NCBI GenBank assembly: GCA_030645355.1
Contig: JAUSNJ010000182.1
Location: 1-64,000, forward strand
Reading direction: 5' to 3'
Length of the DNA stretch: 64,000 nucleotides
Origin: Rhodoferax sp.
GTDB lineage: Bacteria; Pseudomonadota; Gammaproteobacteria; Burkholderiales; Burkholderiaceae_C
The notes below the pieces were generated by a model. The model had not been told where the DNA came from and did no database searches. It worked only from the letters and a program-made list of their open reading frames with translations. The translations under genes and the position numbers were made by a program. Below, one piece after another: positions 52,259 to 60,555 of the stretch (its first letter is position 1; each line of letters starts with the position of its first letter).

Positions 52259-54661
52259 TCAGGTCGTCTTGGCCAGCAACTTGCCGCGTGCACCCGGTGC
52301 ACTTTGCAGGCCGGCCGGTGGCAGGGCGTCGAGCTTGCCGCGCACCGCCATGTCGGCGCAGGCTGCCGCAAAACTCACATTGACATCCGCACCGCTGGAC
52401 CCCGCCAGCGCAAAGCACGCCTGACCGAGTTTGGTGTTGAGCGGCTTGAGCACACCCTCATTGATCAGGTCACTGGCATTGCCGTCGGCCAGTTGCAGCT
52501 GGTACTTGCCGGAGTCGTTGGCCGCCTGGGCGTCTAGCACCTGGCGAAAGCCCCGCAGCTCACGCAGCAGCAGTTTGGCGCTTTGCGCATCGGGCAAACC
52601 CGCCACATTCAGATTGATCTTCTGGGCGCTGAAGTTGAAGTGTTCGAGAAAGAAGTTCCGGGAGAACTCGTCGCCGACCAGTTTGCCGATTTCGGCCAGG
52701 GCCAGGTCTTCGGAGGCCCAGCTCTTGCCGGTGGGGTTGACGGTGTTGAGGTAGACCTCTTCGCCGCTGGCCTTGTCGATGGCCTTCACGGTCCAGGAAG
52801 TGAGCGCGGTCTTGGTGATGGTCAGGCCCGATGCGGGCAACCGGGCGGACAGGACCTTGACCTTGACCTCGCCCTCGATCTGAAAGTCGGATGGCTGAAC
52901 CTTGGCGCCGGCCTTGACATCACCATCGGCGGACCAGACCCTAAAACCAAAGGACTTGATGCGTTCCTTGACCACGTTCTCGGCCACCATGGAGCGCTCG
53001 GCCGGCAGCGCTTGCGTGGTGTCGGCGTTGCGAATCGCCATCTGGATGGACACCTTGGGGTCGCCGTTGTTGCGGATGAATTCGATGCGTTCGTCCTTGG
53101 ACAGCTGGTTCAGCGACTTCTGCACATCGCGTACCTTGACCACGGCGCGGGTTTCGGTTTCCAGCAGGCCGTCCTTGCCGGTGGCGGCTGCGCCCTCCTG
53201 GATCACGGTCTTGATGAAGGCGCCGGGCTGTGACAACAGCTTGCGGTCCAGCACCGCATAGTTCTTGTTCAGCGAGTCTTTTTCGACGTACAGCGCCACG
53301 GCCTTTTCGACCAACTGGCGCATGGCATCGGCACGGGATTCGGTTTGCGCGGCGTTGGCGTCGCCCTTGAAGCGGGCATCCTTGGGGTCCACCAGGCCCA
53401 GGGCGCTGATGACCATGGTGCCGGGCTCCAGCGCGGGATCAGTGGATGTTGCGGCGACCGGCGCAGCCGGGGCTACGGGTGTTGGAGCCGCGCTACTGGC
53501 CGCGACAGAAGTCGTTGCCTGAGTCAACGCCGCGCTATTGTCTTGGGTACCCCGGGAGAAGTAGTAGCTGCCCGCGCCCAGAATGGCGACGCCGGTCAGC
53601 ACAACAGCCACCAGTGCGCCATTGGATTTGTGCTGGGCATCACCGACGGGCGTGGCGGTGGCGGCACGGGCGGGTGCAGCCGCAGCGGTAGGCGCAATAG
53701 GGGCTGCCTTGGGTGCAACCGGTGCTATCGGCGGCTTGCTGAGTTCGGTGCGATCCGCGTCCACGGCCGCAGCAGCGCCCATGGCTGGCGCCGCACCCAG
53801 AGTCGTTTTGATGGCCTGCGCGAATTCGTCAGCGCTCTGGTAGCGTTCGTCCGGATTTTTTGCCATGGCTTTTTTGACCACCGCATCAAATGCCGCGGGC
53901 AGCGCCACGTTCAGCAGCGAGGGCGCCAGCGGCTCCTCGTGCAGCACCTTGTACATGATGGTCGTGGAATTGCCGGTAAACGGCTTCTCGCCGGTCAGGA
54001 ACTGGTACAGGATGACGCCGCAGGAAAAAATGTCGCTGCGCCCGTCCACGGGCTGCCCCATGAACTGCTCGGGTGACATGTAGGCGGGTGTGCCCATGAC
54101 GGTGCCGACCTGGGTCAGCTCGGATTTCTCGACCCGCGCAATGCCAAAGTCTGCGACCTTGACCTTGCCATCGGCCAGCACAATCAGATTGGCGGGCTTG
54201 ATGTCGCGGTGGACGACACCGTTGGCGTGCGCATGGCCCAGCGCATCCAGCACCTCAACCATCAGGCGCTCCACGTCCTTGATCGCAAAGCGCTCGTTGG
54301 CCTCGAAAAAATCACGCAGTTCGCGGCCCTTGACAAATTCCATGGCGATATAGGCCACGCGCTGGCGAGCCTGGGCATCAGCGCCTGCCACCATGGTGTG
54401 GTCTTCGTCGGCAATCTCTTCACCGTAGTCATAGACCGCCACGATGCCGGGGTGGTTCAGCCGGCCTGCGGCCTGCGCCTCGCGCTTGAAGCGTGCCAGC
54501 ACCTGGGCGGCCTCTTCGCCCTTGAGCTGCGCCGGCAAGATGGTCTTGATGGCCACCGTGCGCTCGATGGCTGGATCGAATCCCTCGTACACCACGCCCA
54601 TGGCGCCTTTGCCGAGTTCACGGCGGATCAGGTATTTACCGAGTCGGGTGAAGGTCGTCAT
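52259..54661 (-). CDS. Transmembrane Ser/Thr protein kinase with periplasmic FlgT/LPP20-like domain
   Basis: An 800-residue kinase. Residues 10-275 are a complete Hanks-type domain: GKGAMGVVYEG glycine loop, AIK lysine, HRDIKPANL catalytic loop, DFGIAR, GTPAYMSPEQ. An Ala/Pro linker follows, then one TM helix near 352-372 (VAVVLTGVAILGAGSYYFS). The periplasmic part has ADAMRQLVEKAVALYVEKDS and LLSQPGAFIKTV, which resemble the FlgT/LPP20 family, then further beta-rich domains to the end. Most bacterial kinases use PASTA or other sensors, so this is unusual. The stop is 20 bases from the cyclase-FHA stop (convergent), and a CsgG-like gene precedes it by 17 bases. Confidence 0.88.
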   Translation of the reverse strand: MTTFTRLGKYLIRRELGKGAMGVVYEGFDPAIERTVAIKTILPAQLKGEEAAQVLARFKREAQAAGRLNHPGIVAVYDYGEEIADEDHTMVAGADAQARQRVAYIAMEFVKGRELRDFFEANERFAIKDVERLMVEVLDALGHAHANGVVHRDIKPANLIVLADGKVKVADFGIARVEKSELTQVGTVMGTPAYMSPEQFMGQPVDGRSDIFSCGVILYQFLTGEKPFTGNSTTIMYKVLHEEPLAPSLLNVALPAAFDAVVKKAMAKNPDERYQSADEFAQAIKTTLGAAPAMGAAAAVDADRTELSKPPIAPVAPKAAPIAPTAAAAPARAATATPVGDAQHKSNGALVAVVLTGVAILGAGSYYFSRGTQDNSAALTQATTSVAASSAAPTPVAPAAPVAATSTDPALEPGTMVISALGLVDPKDARFKGDANAAQTESRADAMRQLVEKAVALYVEKDSLNKNYAVLDRKLLSQPGAFIKTVIQEGAAATGKDGLLETETRAVVKVRDVQKSLNQLSKDERIEFIRNNGDPKVSIQMAIRNADTTQALPAERSMVAENVVKERIKSFGFRVWSADGDVKAGAKVQPSDFQIEGEVKVKVLSARLPASGLTITKTALTSWTVKAIDKASGEEVYLNTVNPTGKSWASEDLALAEIGKLVGDEFSRNFFLEHFNFSAQKINLNVAGLPDAQSAKLLLRELRGFRQVLDAQAANDSGKYQLQLADGNASDLINEGVLKPLNTKLGQACFALAGSSGADVNVSFAAACADMAVRGKLDALPPAGLQSAPGARGKLLAKTT

Positions 54662-54678
54662 GGGGCGGGGGGTCCGGC

Positions 54679-55500
54679 TTATTTGTATTTGGAATCAATG
54701 TCCCAGACCAGCGTCTGCACCAGGCGCTGCACCATGGTGTCCAGGCCCACGCCACCCTTGGCGGAATCGGATACACCCATGACGCTGGTGGAGGTGGCGC
54801 CGACTTCCATTTTCAAATCCTTGTAGCCTTGGGCCACCTGTTCGGTGGTGTTGGCGTCCATGATCTTGTAGCGCATGCCGATCAGCCAGACGCCGGTGGA
54901 GTCACCGGTCTGCACGGAACCCGCCACCGTGCTGGCGGCCGAACCGGCCATGCTGCCGCCACCAAAGATGGACAACAGCCCACCGACGGCGCGGCCGTCA
55001 AAGCCCTTCTTGTTCTCGGCAATCTGCTCGGCCTTGAGGATGTCGAACTTCAGAATCCACTTGGTGGTCTTGAGCTTGCCCATCTGCATGGTCTTGCGCG
55101 CGGCGTTCGGGTCACCCAGGTTGTAGGCCAGCGAGATTTCATTCACCAGAGGCCCCAGGTTGGTCCGCTCCAGCACCGGGAAGTTGGCATTGGACAGTTC
55201 CAGCTCGGCAAAATCGGCAATATTGTTGGGTAAAAAGCGCTGCGTGAAGTTGGCGTTGTTGCTCTTGATCTCGCCGGGGATGACGATCAGCGCCGGGCCG
55301 CGTTTGTTCTTGTTGGTGTACTCCACCTCTTTGTAGGCCGCCGCATCGGCCGCCGCATTGGCCTTGTCCGATGTGGAGCTGCCGGCGGTGGGTGACGGGT
55401 TGCCAAAGCTGGGTTGGGCCTGAACAGTGCTGCCCACGGCGGCCAGCACCAGCAATGTGGATGCCGTAATACCTTTAAACATGTTGAATCCTTGGCTCAT
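54679..55500 (-). CDS. CsgG/HfaB-like periplasmic protein
   Basis: A 273-residue exported protein. A Sec signal peptide covers about the first 28 residues (TASTLLVLAAVGSTVQA). There is no lipobox Cys, unlike CsgG. Residues 65-260 follow the CsgG pattern: ALIVIPGEIKSNN, FPVLERTNLGPLVNEISLAY, WILKFDILKAEQI, GVWLIGMRYKIMDANTTEQV, and a C-terminal LVQRL-like VQRLVQTLVWDID. CsgG forms outer-membrane peptide channels; without a lipid anchor this may be a soluble relative. ATG 55500 (GGGAG upstream) is used, with ATG 55482 as an alternative. It lies between the kinase gene and another exported protein in one operon. Confidence 0.78.
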   Translation of the reverse strand: MSQGFNMFKGITASTLLVLAAVGSTVQAQPSFGNPSPTAGSSTSDKANAAADAAAYKEVEYTNKNKRGPALIVIPGEIKSNNANFTQRFLPNNIADFAELELSNANFPVLERTNLGPLVNEISLAYNLGDPNAARKTMQMGKLKTTKWILKFDILKAEQIAENKKGFDGRAVGGLLSIFGGGSMAGSAASTVAGSVQTGDSTGVWLIGMRYKIMDANTTEQVAQGYKDLKMEVGATSTSVMGVSDSAKGGVGLDTMVQRLVQTLVWDIDSKYK

Positions 55501-55521
55501 TGTCTCGCTCCCATTAAAAAT

Positions 55522-56169
55522 TTACGAACCGCCGACGCGGCAATAGTCACTGTACAACTGCGCGACCACTTCGTCTGCCTTTTCGTTGATCAGGGTCAGG
55601 GCCATGCCGGAGGTATCGACCCCTGCATAGCTGGCATTTTCCGCGCTGGTTTGTGACAGGATCTTGCCATGGGCATCGGTCAGCGTGAAGGCCATGCGAA
55701 TGGACACCTGGTTGACGCGCACGATGGTGTTGTACCCCGTCTGGCTGGAGATGAGCCCGCGCAGGATGTATTGGGCCGCGAGCCGCTTGGATGCGCCCAG
55801 CGCAGCATCGGGGTCGTTCTTGAAATAGGCGTCGATCTCGGCCTGCGCGACCTGGGCCGTGATTTGTGCCTGGGTCGTGGTCTTGAGCCCCAGGCGCTGC
55901 AGGCGCGCGTTGAGTGCATCGAAGTGGCCGGTATAGCGGGATTGCGCAGTCTGCAGGTAGCCATCGCGGCTCTCGCCGATCAGCACCATGATCTTCTGGT
56001 TCTTGATCTTGGCCCGGCAGGGGCTGGCCAGCAGCGCCTGCACTTTGGCCTGCTGTTCGGCCTCTTGCGCCTTCTCCGCGTTGTCTTCGTTGGAGAACTT
56101 GAAACCCTGGGCCAGCGCCCCGCCGGACAAGGCTGCTGCGGCGAGCAAGACGATCAGGGCGTGACGCAT
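55522..56169 (-). CDS. Exported protein of unknown function in the kinase operon
   Basis: A 215-residue exported protein with a Sec signal peptide (MRHALIVLLAAAALSGGALA, cleavage near 20). A Glu/Gln/Ala-rich helix follows (FSNEDNAEKAQEAEQQAKVQ). The body has KIMVLIGESRDGYLQ, LNARLQRLGLKTTTQAQI, AAQYILRGLISSQTGYN, VSIRMAFTLTDAHGKIL and EVVAQLYSDYC, a fold resembling the FlgT-middle/CsgG-type alpha+beta domains, but I cannot assign it. It is the first gene of the kinase operon, 21 bases before the CsgG-like gene, and probably works in the same periplasmic complex. Confidence 0.75.
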   Translation of the reverse strand: MRHALIVLLAAAALSGGALAQGFKFSNEDNAEKAQEAEQQAKVQALLASPCRAKIKNQKIMVLIGESRDGYLQTAQSRYTGHFDALNARLQRLGLKTTTQAQITAQVAQAEIDAYFKNDPDAALGASKRLAAQYILRGLISSQTGYNTIVRVNQVSIRMAFTLTDAHGKILSQTSAENASYAGVDTSGMALTLINEKADEVVAQLYSDYCRVGGS

Positions 56170-56297
56170 AAGGTTGGAATCCCGACGTGGAACAAATCGT
56201 TAATGGGGCGCGAAGGATGCAACGCGGCATGCCCTGCGATGGCTGACCGGTTGCGTCTTCGTCGGCATTATAGGCACCGGTTTTTTCGAATGGGGTC

Positions 56298-56765
56298 CTA
56301 TCGCAGCGGCAGTTGCGTGGTGTTTTTTACCTCTTCCATGACCGGGTAGGTGCGGGTCTCGCGCACGCCCGGCAACTGCCACAGCACGGTGCCGGCAAAG
56401 TCGCGGTAGGCGGCCATGTCGGCCATGCGGGTCTTGAGCAGGTAGTCAAAGCCACCGGCCACCATATGGCACTCCATGATCTCGCCGCGCACCTGCACTG
56501 CAGCCTTGAACGCCTCGAACACATTGGGCGTAGTGCGGTCCAGCAGCACCTCGACAAACACCATCATGCCGGCGCCCAGCTTGAGGGGGTTGAGCCGCGC
56601 CTCGTAACCGAGGATGTAGCCATCCTTGGTGAGGCGCTGCACCCGTGCCAGCACGGCGGTCGGTGACAAGGTGACGGCCTCGGCCAGCTTGAGGTTGGAG
56701 ATGCGGCCGTCTGCTTGCAGGCAGGTGAGGATTTTGAGGTCTATGCGGTCTAGTTCGGATTCCAT
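56298..56765 (-). CDS. Lrp/AsnC family transcriptional regulator (probable proline-responsive regulator of putA)
   Basis: A 155-residue regulator. The N-terminal HTH covers residues 4-50 (LDRIDLKILTCLQADGRISN, LKLAEAVTLSPTAVLARVQR), and a RAM effector-binding domain follows at about 65-150 (MMVFVEVLLDR, ECHMVAGGFDYLLKTRMADM). It diverges from putA, the position of PutR-type Lrp proteins that activate putA with proline; the role is inferred from this. The ATG at 56765 is preceded by a homopurine run on its strand; the longer frame from 56819 would begin inside the foldback element. Confidence 0.9.
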   Translation of the reverse strand: MESELDRIDLKILTCLQADGRISNLKLAEAVTLSPTAVLARVQRLTKDGYILGYEARLNPLKLGAGMMVFVEVLLDRTTPNVFEAFKAAVQVRGEIMECHMVAGGFDYLLKTRMADMAAYRDFAGTVLWQLPGVRETRTYPVMEEVKNTTQLPLR

Positions 56766-56797
56766 CTTTTCTCTTCTCTTTTCTTTTCTTTTCTTCA
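56766..56797 (-). promoter_or_regulatory. Homopurine tract immediately before the Lrp-type regulator start
   Basis: On the coding strand the 30 or so bases before the ATG consist only of A and G, in repeats of AAAAG. It supplies several overlapping Shine-Dalgarno-like sequences. Such tracts can slip during replication, so expression of the regulator could be variable (inference). Confidence 0.45.
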
Positions 56798-56800
56798 TTC

Positions 56801-57198
56801 GTTGCTTTTGTGTCCCCACTCTCCCCCAACCCCGCTCGCCCCGCCGGGCGAGAGGGGAGCTTTAACAGCCGATTTGGTGTCAGCGCGCCGGCTACGGAAT
56901 TACTGGCGAGGCGTTGCCACCGTGTCTGTTCACCACGGCTTCTCGGGTAGCGGTCGTAGAGGCTTCGTGGCGCACTTGCCGGGAGCTGGCTGGCAGGCGC
57001 AGCCGCCAGCTTTGGCCATGCACGGACAGAGCCGTTTACTACGACCGTAACTTCAGAAACCCGTGCAATCCACAACGTACCGCAACCTTCCCCCAGTAAT
57101 TCCGTAGCCGGCGCGACAAAGTCAAATCGGCTGTTGAGCTCCCCTTTCGCCCGGCGGGGCGAGAGGGGTTGGGGGAGAGTGGGGGTACACAAGTAACT
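56801..57198. mobile_element. Foldback/MITE-like element of about 400 bp between the Lrp-type regulator and putA
   Basis: The left arm (56801 to about 56960) and right arm (about 57038 to 57198) are inverted copies. Shared blocks include CCCCACTCTCCCCCAACCCC, the GCCCCGCCGGGCGA/GGGGAGCT region, CAACAGCCGATTTG-type sequence, CGCGCCGGCTACGGAATTAC and CGGTCGTAG. The centre holds GCTGGC...GCCAGC at 56985-57010, so almost the whole sequence can fold into one long hairpin. It encodes no convincing protein. It fills most of the 524-base gap between the divergent genes. No clear target-site duplication was seen. Confidence 0.75.
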
Positions 57199-57217
57199 AT
57201 AAACAAACAAAATTTTA

Positions 57218-57230
57218 GTGAGAAATTCAC
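57218..57230. promoter_or_regulatory. Small palindrome upstream of putA
   Basis: GTGA-GAAAT-TCAC (57218-57230), in an AT-rich stretch about 60 bases before the putA start and outside the foldback. It is a candidate binding site for the adjacent Lrp-type regulator, on position alone. Confidence 0.35.
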
Positions 57231-57289
57231 CATAAATTCAAAGACTATAGCGACTTACTCGGCTACTACATTCCACCGGAGACCCCACC

Positions 57290-60200
57290 ATGCCCGTCGC
57301 CCAACGCCTGCCCTTCCCCTACCGCCCCGAGGCCGAGGTCGTGGCCCGCCACCTGCAAAGCGTCAGCCAGGCACTGGACTGGGCGGCCGCGGCGCGCGCC
57401 GCCACGCCCTGGGTGCAGGCCGTGCGCGACAACCCGCCGCCGTTCTGGGCGATGGAGAGCCTGCTCAAGGAATACCCGATCTCCAGCGCGGAGGGCCTGG
57501 CCCTGATGCGCCTGGCCGAAGCCCTGCTGCGTGTGCCCGATGCCGAGACCGCCATCGCGCTGACCGCCGACCAACTCGGCCGTGCCGACTTTGATGGCAG
57601 CGGCGACAAGGTTCTGTCGCGCCTGTCGAGCACCGCAATCTCAATGTCCAAGTATTTCCTGCCGGACCCCCAGACCGGCAATGGCCCACAGAACGAACCC
57701 GGCCTGATGGCCAAGCTCGGCGCCAGGACCGTGGTGGCCGCCACGCTGCGCGCCGTGCAGTTGCTGGGCCGCCAGTTCGTGCTGGGTCAGACCATGAAAG
57801 AGGCGCAGCACGAGGCCGATGCCGCCCGTAAGAAGACATCGCTGCGCTACTCCTATGACATGCTGGGCGAGGGCGCCCGCACCGAAGCAGACGCGCAGCG
57901 CTATCTGAAGAGCTACACAAGTGCTATTGAATCAATAGCTTCGCAAGTCGATTTCACGAGGGCTATCGAGCAGAACGACGGTATATCGATCAAGCTCAGC
58001 GCGCTGCACCCGCGCTTTGAGGATGCGCACAGTGCGCGCATCCTGGCCGAGCTGGTGCCGCGCGTCTGGAGCCTGTGCCAGCACGCGGCCAAGGCCAACA
58101 TCAACCTGACCATCGACGCCGAAGAGGTGGAGCGCCAGGAATTGACGCTGGAGGTGCTGGAGGCACTGGTGGCCAAGGTGGCGGCCGAGTGCCCGCAGTG
58201 GCGCGGCTTTGGCATGGCCATGCAGACCTACCAGACGCGCTCACTCGAACTCATCGAGAGCGTCACCGCGCTGGCGCGCCGCTACCAGGTGCGACTGATG
58301 TGCCGCCTGGTCAAGGGCGCGTATTGGGATGCCGAGATCAAGCGCGCCCAGGAGCTGGGCCTGCCGCACTATCCGGTGTTCACGCACAAGCACCACACCG
58401 ACGTGTCCTATCTGTCCTGTGCCCGTGCGCTGCTGGATGTGCCGGACGCCATCTACCCCCAGTTCGCCACGCACAACGCCGCCACCATCGCTGCCATCCT
58501 GCAAATGGCCGCGCGCACCGGTGCGCCGTTTGAGCTGCAGCGCCTGCACGGCATGGGCGAGGGCGTGTACCGCGAGGTGTTGAAGAACCCGCTGGTGTCC
58601 TGCCGCGTCTACGCCCCCGTGGGCGCCCACCGCGACCTGCTGGCCTACCTGGTGCGCCGCCTACTGGAGAACGGCGCCAACTCCTCCTTTGTGCACCAGA
58701 TGGCCGACCCCACGGTGGATATGCAGGACCTGCTGACCTCCCCGCTGCGCCTGGAGCCACATTCCAGCCTACCGCTGCCGCCCGACCTGTTTGGCACGCA
58801 CCCCGGCGCGCGCAAAAACAGCACGGGCCTGGACCTGACCGTGCCCGCACACCGCTCCCCGCTGCTGGCCGCGCTGGCCACGACACCGGTACCCGTGGTG
58901 CCCGAGTTCGATCCGCGCCGCACCGCCGACGTGTTTGCCACCTGCGCCGCCGCCCAAAAGGGCTGGAGTCGCACACCGGTGGCCGAGCGCGCCGCCATCC
59001 TGCGCCGCGCCGCCGACACCATGCTGGAGCAGACGCCCATGTTCTGTGCCATGCTGGTCAAAGAAGCGCACAAGACCTGGGGCGACGCGGTGAGCGAGGT
59101 GCGCGAGGCCGTCGACTTTTTGCGCTACTACGCCGATGAGGCCCAGCGCATCATGCAACCCCTGCCGCAACCGCAGATCCATCACCTGCCGCCCGCGCTG
59201 GCCGGCCACAGCTTTGGCGTGACCGGCGAGTCCAACACGCTGTCGCTGACCGCGCGTGGCGTCTGGGACTGCATCAGCCCGTGGAATTTCCCGCTGGCCA
59301 TCTTTGTCGGTCAAGTCGCCGCGGCCCTTGCCACCGGCAACACCGTGCTGGCCAAGCCGGCCGAGCAGACACCCGGCGTGGCCCTGGTGGCGGTGCAACT
59401 GCTGCACGCCGCCGGTGTGCCCGTCGACGCATTGCAGCTGGCGCACGGCGCCGGCGAAACCGTGGGCGCGGCGCTGGTCGCACAACCCGGCGTGGCTGGT
59501 GTGGTGTTCACCGGCTCCACCCAGGTTGCCAAGATCATCAACCGCGCACTGGCTGCCAAGGACGGCGCCATCGTCCCGCTGATCGCCGAGACCGGTGGCA
59601 TCAACGCCATGCTGGTGGACAGCAGCGCGCTGCCCGAGCAGGTGGTCGACGCCGTGGTGCAAAGCGCCTTCCGCTCGGCCGGCCAGCGCTGCTCCGCGCT
59701 GCGCCTGCTGTGCGTGCACGAGGCTATCGCCGATGGCGTCATCGAGATGCTGCAAGGCGCCGCGAAGGAACTGGTGGTGGGCGACACCGCCGACATCGCC
59801 ACCGATGTGGGGCCCGTCATTGACGCCGAAGCCTTCGAGGGCATCTACCGCCACATCCAGCGCCTCAAGGTCGAGTCAAAAGTGCTGATAGCCCCCGTTG
59901 AATCTACGTCGATAGCTAGCAAAACAGTAGCAAACTTGATCGCCCCGCACGCCTTCGAGGTAGCCCACATCGCCGACGTCAAGGCCGAAATTTTTGGCCC
60001 GGTGCTGCAGGTGGTGCGCTGGGGCGGCGAGCCGGCCGACGTCATTGCCCAGGTCAACGCACTGGGCTACGGCCTCACGCTGGGCATCCAGACCCGCATC
60101 GACAGCCGCGCCCAGGCCCTGGCCCACGCCGCGCACATCGGCAATGTCTACATCAACCGCAACATGATCGGCGCCGTGGTCGGCGTGCAGCCCTTCGGTG

Positions 60201-60334
60201 GTGAGGGTCTGAGCGGCACCGGCCCCAAGGCCGGCGGTCCACACTACTTGTACCGCTTCTGCGCCGAGCAGACCATCACCGTGAACACCACGGCGGCGGG
60301 GGGGAATGCGGCGCTGCTGGCGTCGATGCATTGA
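57290..60334 (+). CDS. putA: Bifunctional proline dehydrogenase/L-glutamate gamma-semialdehyde dehydrogenase PutA
   Basis: PutA oxidises proline to glutamate in two steps using FAD then NAD. Length is 1014 residues. The N-terminus has no ribbon-helix-helix DNA-binding domain, so it is not self-regulating. ProDH covers about 75-480: KYFLPDP, SYDMLGEGART, ISIKLSALHPRFE, AHSARILAELVPRV, GFGMAMQTYQTRS, RLMCRLVKGAYWDAEIKRAQ. ALDH covers about 540-1005: WNFPLAIFVGQVAAALATGN, LIAETGGINAMLVDSSA (Glu near 766) and RSAGQRCSALRLL (Cys near 802). GGAG precedes the ATG. Two dispersed repeats sit in frame, at about residues 210-227 and 862-882, in variable segments. Confidence 0.95.
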   Translation: MPVAQRLPFPYRPEAEVVARHLQSVSQALDWAAAARAATPWVQAVRDNPPPFWAMESLLKEYPISSAEGLALMRLAEALLRVPDAETAIALTADQLGRADFDGSGDKVLSRLSSTAISMSKYFLPDPQTGNGPQNEPGLMAKLGARTVVAATLRAVQLLGRQFVLGQTMKEAQHEADAARKKTSLRYSYDMLGEGARTEADAQRYLKSYTSAIESIASQVDFTRAIEQNDGISIKLSALHPRFEDAHSARILAELVPRVWSLCQHAAKANINLTIDAEEVERQELTLEVLEALVAKVAAECPQWRGFGMAMQTYQTRSLELIESVTALARRYQVRLMCRLVKGAYWDAEIKRAQELGLPHYPVFTHKHHTDVSYLSCARALLDVPDAIYPQFATHNAATIAAILQMAARTGAPFELQRLHGMGEGVYREVLKNPLVSCRVYAPVGAHRDLLAYLVRRLLENGANSSFVHQMADPTVDMQDLLTSPLRLEPHSSLPLPPDLFGTHPGARKNSTGLDLTVPAHRSPLLAALATTPVPVVPEFDPRRTADVFATCAAAQKGWSRTPVAERAAILRRAADTMLEQTPMFCAMLVKEAHKTWGDAVSEVREAVDFLRYYADEAQRIMQPLPQPQIHHLPPALAGHSFGVTGESNTLSLTARGVWDCISPWNFPLAIFVGQVAAALATGNTVLAKPAEQTPGVALVAVQLLHAAGVPVDALQLAHGAGETVGAALVAQPGVAGVVFTGSTQVAKIINRALAAKDGAIVPLIAETGGINAMLVDSSALPEQVVDAVVQSAFRSAGQRCSALRLLCVHEAIADGVIEMLQGAAKELVVGDTADIATDVGPVIDAEAFEGIYRHIQRLKVESKVLIAPVESTSIASKTVANLIAPHAFEVAHIADVKAEIFGPVLQVVRWGGEPADVIAQVNALGYGLTLGIQTRIDSRAQALAHAAHIGNVYINRNMIGAVVGVQPFGGEGLSGTGPKAGGPHYLYRFCAEQTITVNTTAAGGNAALLASMH
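57921..57970 (+). repeat. Dispersed repeat of about 50 bp, copy B, inside putA (proline dehydrogenase part)
   Basis: GTGCTATTGAATCAATAGCT, nine variable bases, then ATTTCACGAGGGCTATCGAG. It encodes SAIESIASQVDFTRAIEQ, in a loop just before the conserved ISIKLSALHPRF segment. In PutA proteins this loop is variable, which fits a tolerated insertion. Confidence 0.7.
59876..59936 (-). repeat. Dispersed repeat of about 50 bp, copy C, inside putA (aldehyde dehydrogenase part)
   Basis: On the minus strand it reads TTTGCTACTGTTTTGCTAGC, then ATTCAACGGGGGCTATCAGC after a gap, aligning with the other copies but in the opposite orientation to copy B. It encodes SKVLIAPVESTSIASKTVAN in frame. It is the second copy in the same gene. 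Confidence 0.6.
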
Positions 60335-60555
60335 CTTTTGGTTGTAGGAAGAAAGCGCTGTTTGGTAATGTGGACTTCACCCGCTGCCATAGACATATTT
60401 CAGCTTCCAGCTCCAAGATTCTCGAATCCCAGCGGGCAATGACAACGCTCACTGGCGCACAGATTGGCGGGGGAAAGCGTAATTGCTGAGGTGTGACGCC
60501 GCCTGCTGCCGCCCACGCAGGGGTTGCTCATCGGCCGACACAATCGGAATTGGAA

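Noticed and set aside
58769-59854. A 361-residue open frame antisense to putA
   Set aside because: A GC-rich shadow of a strongly conserved gene, with Gly/His/Gln-rich composition and no recognisable domain.
60335-60555. Gap between putA and the LysR gene
   Set aside because: No open frame with support, RNA gene or clear terminator was found.
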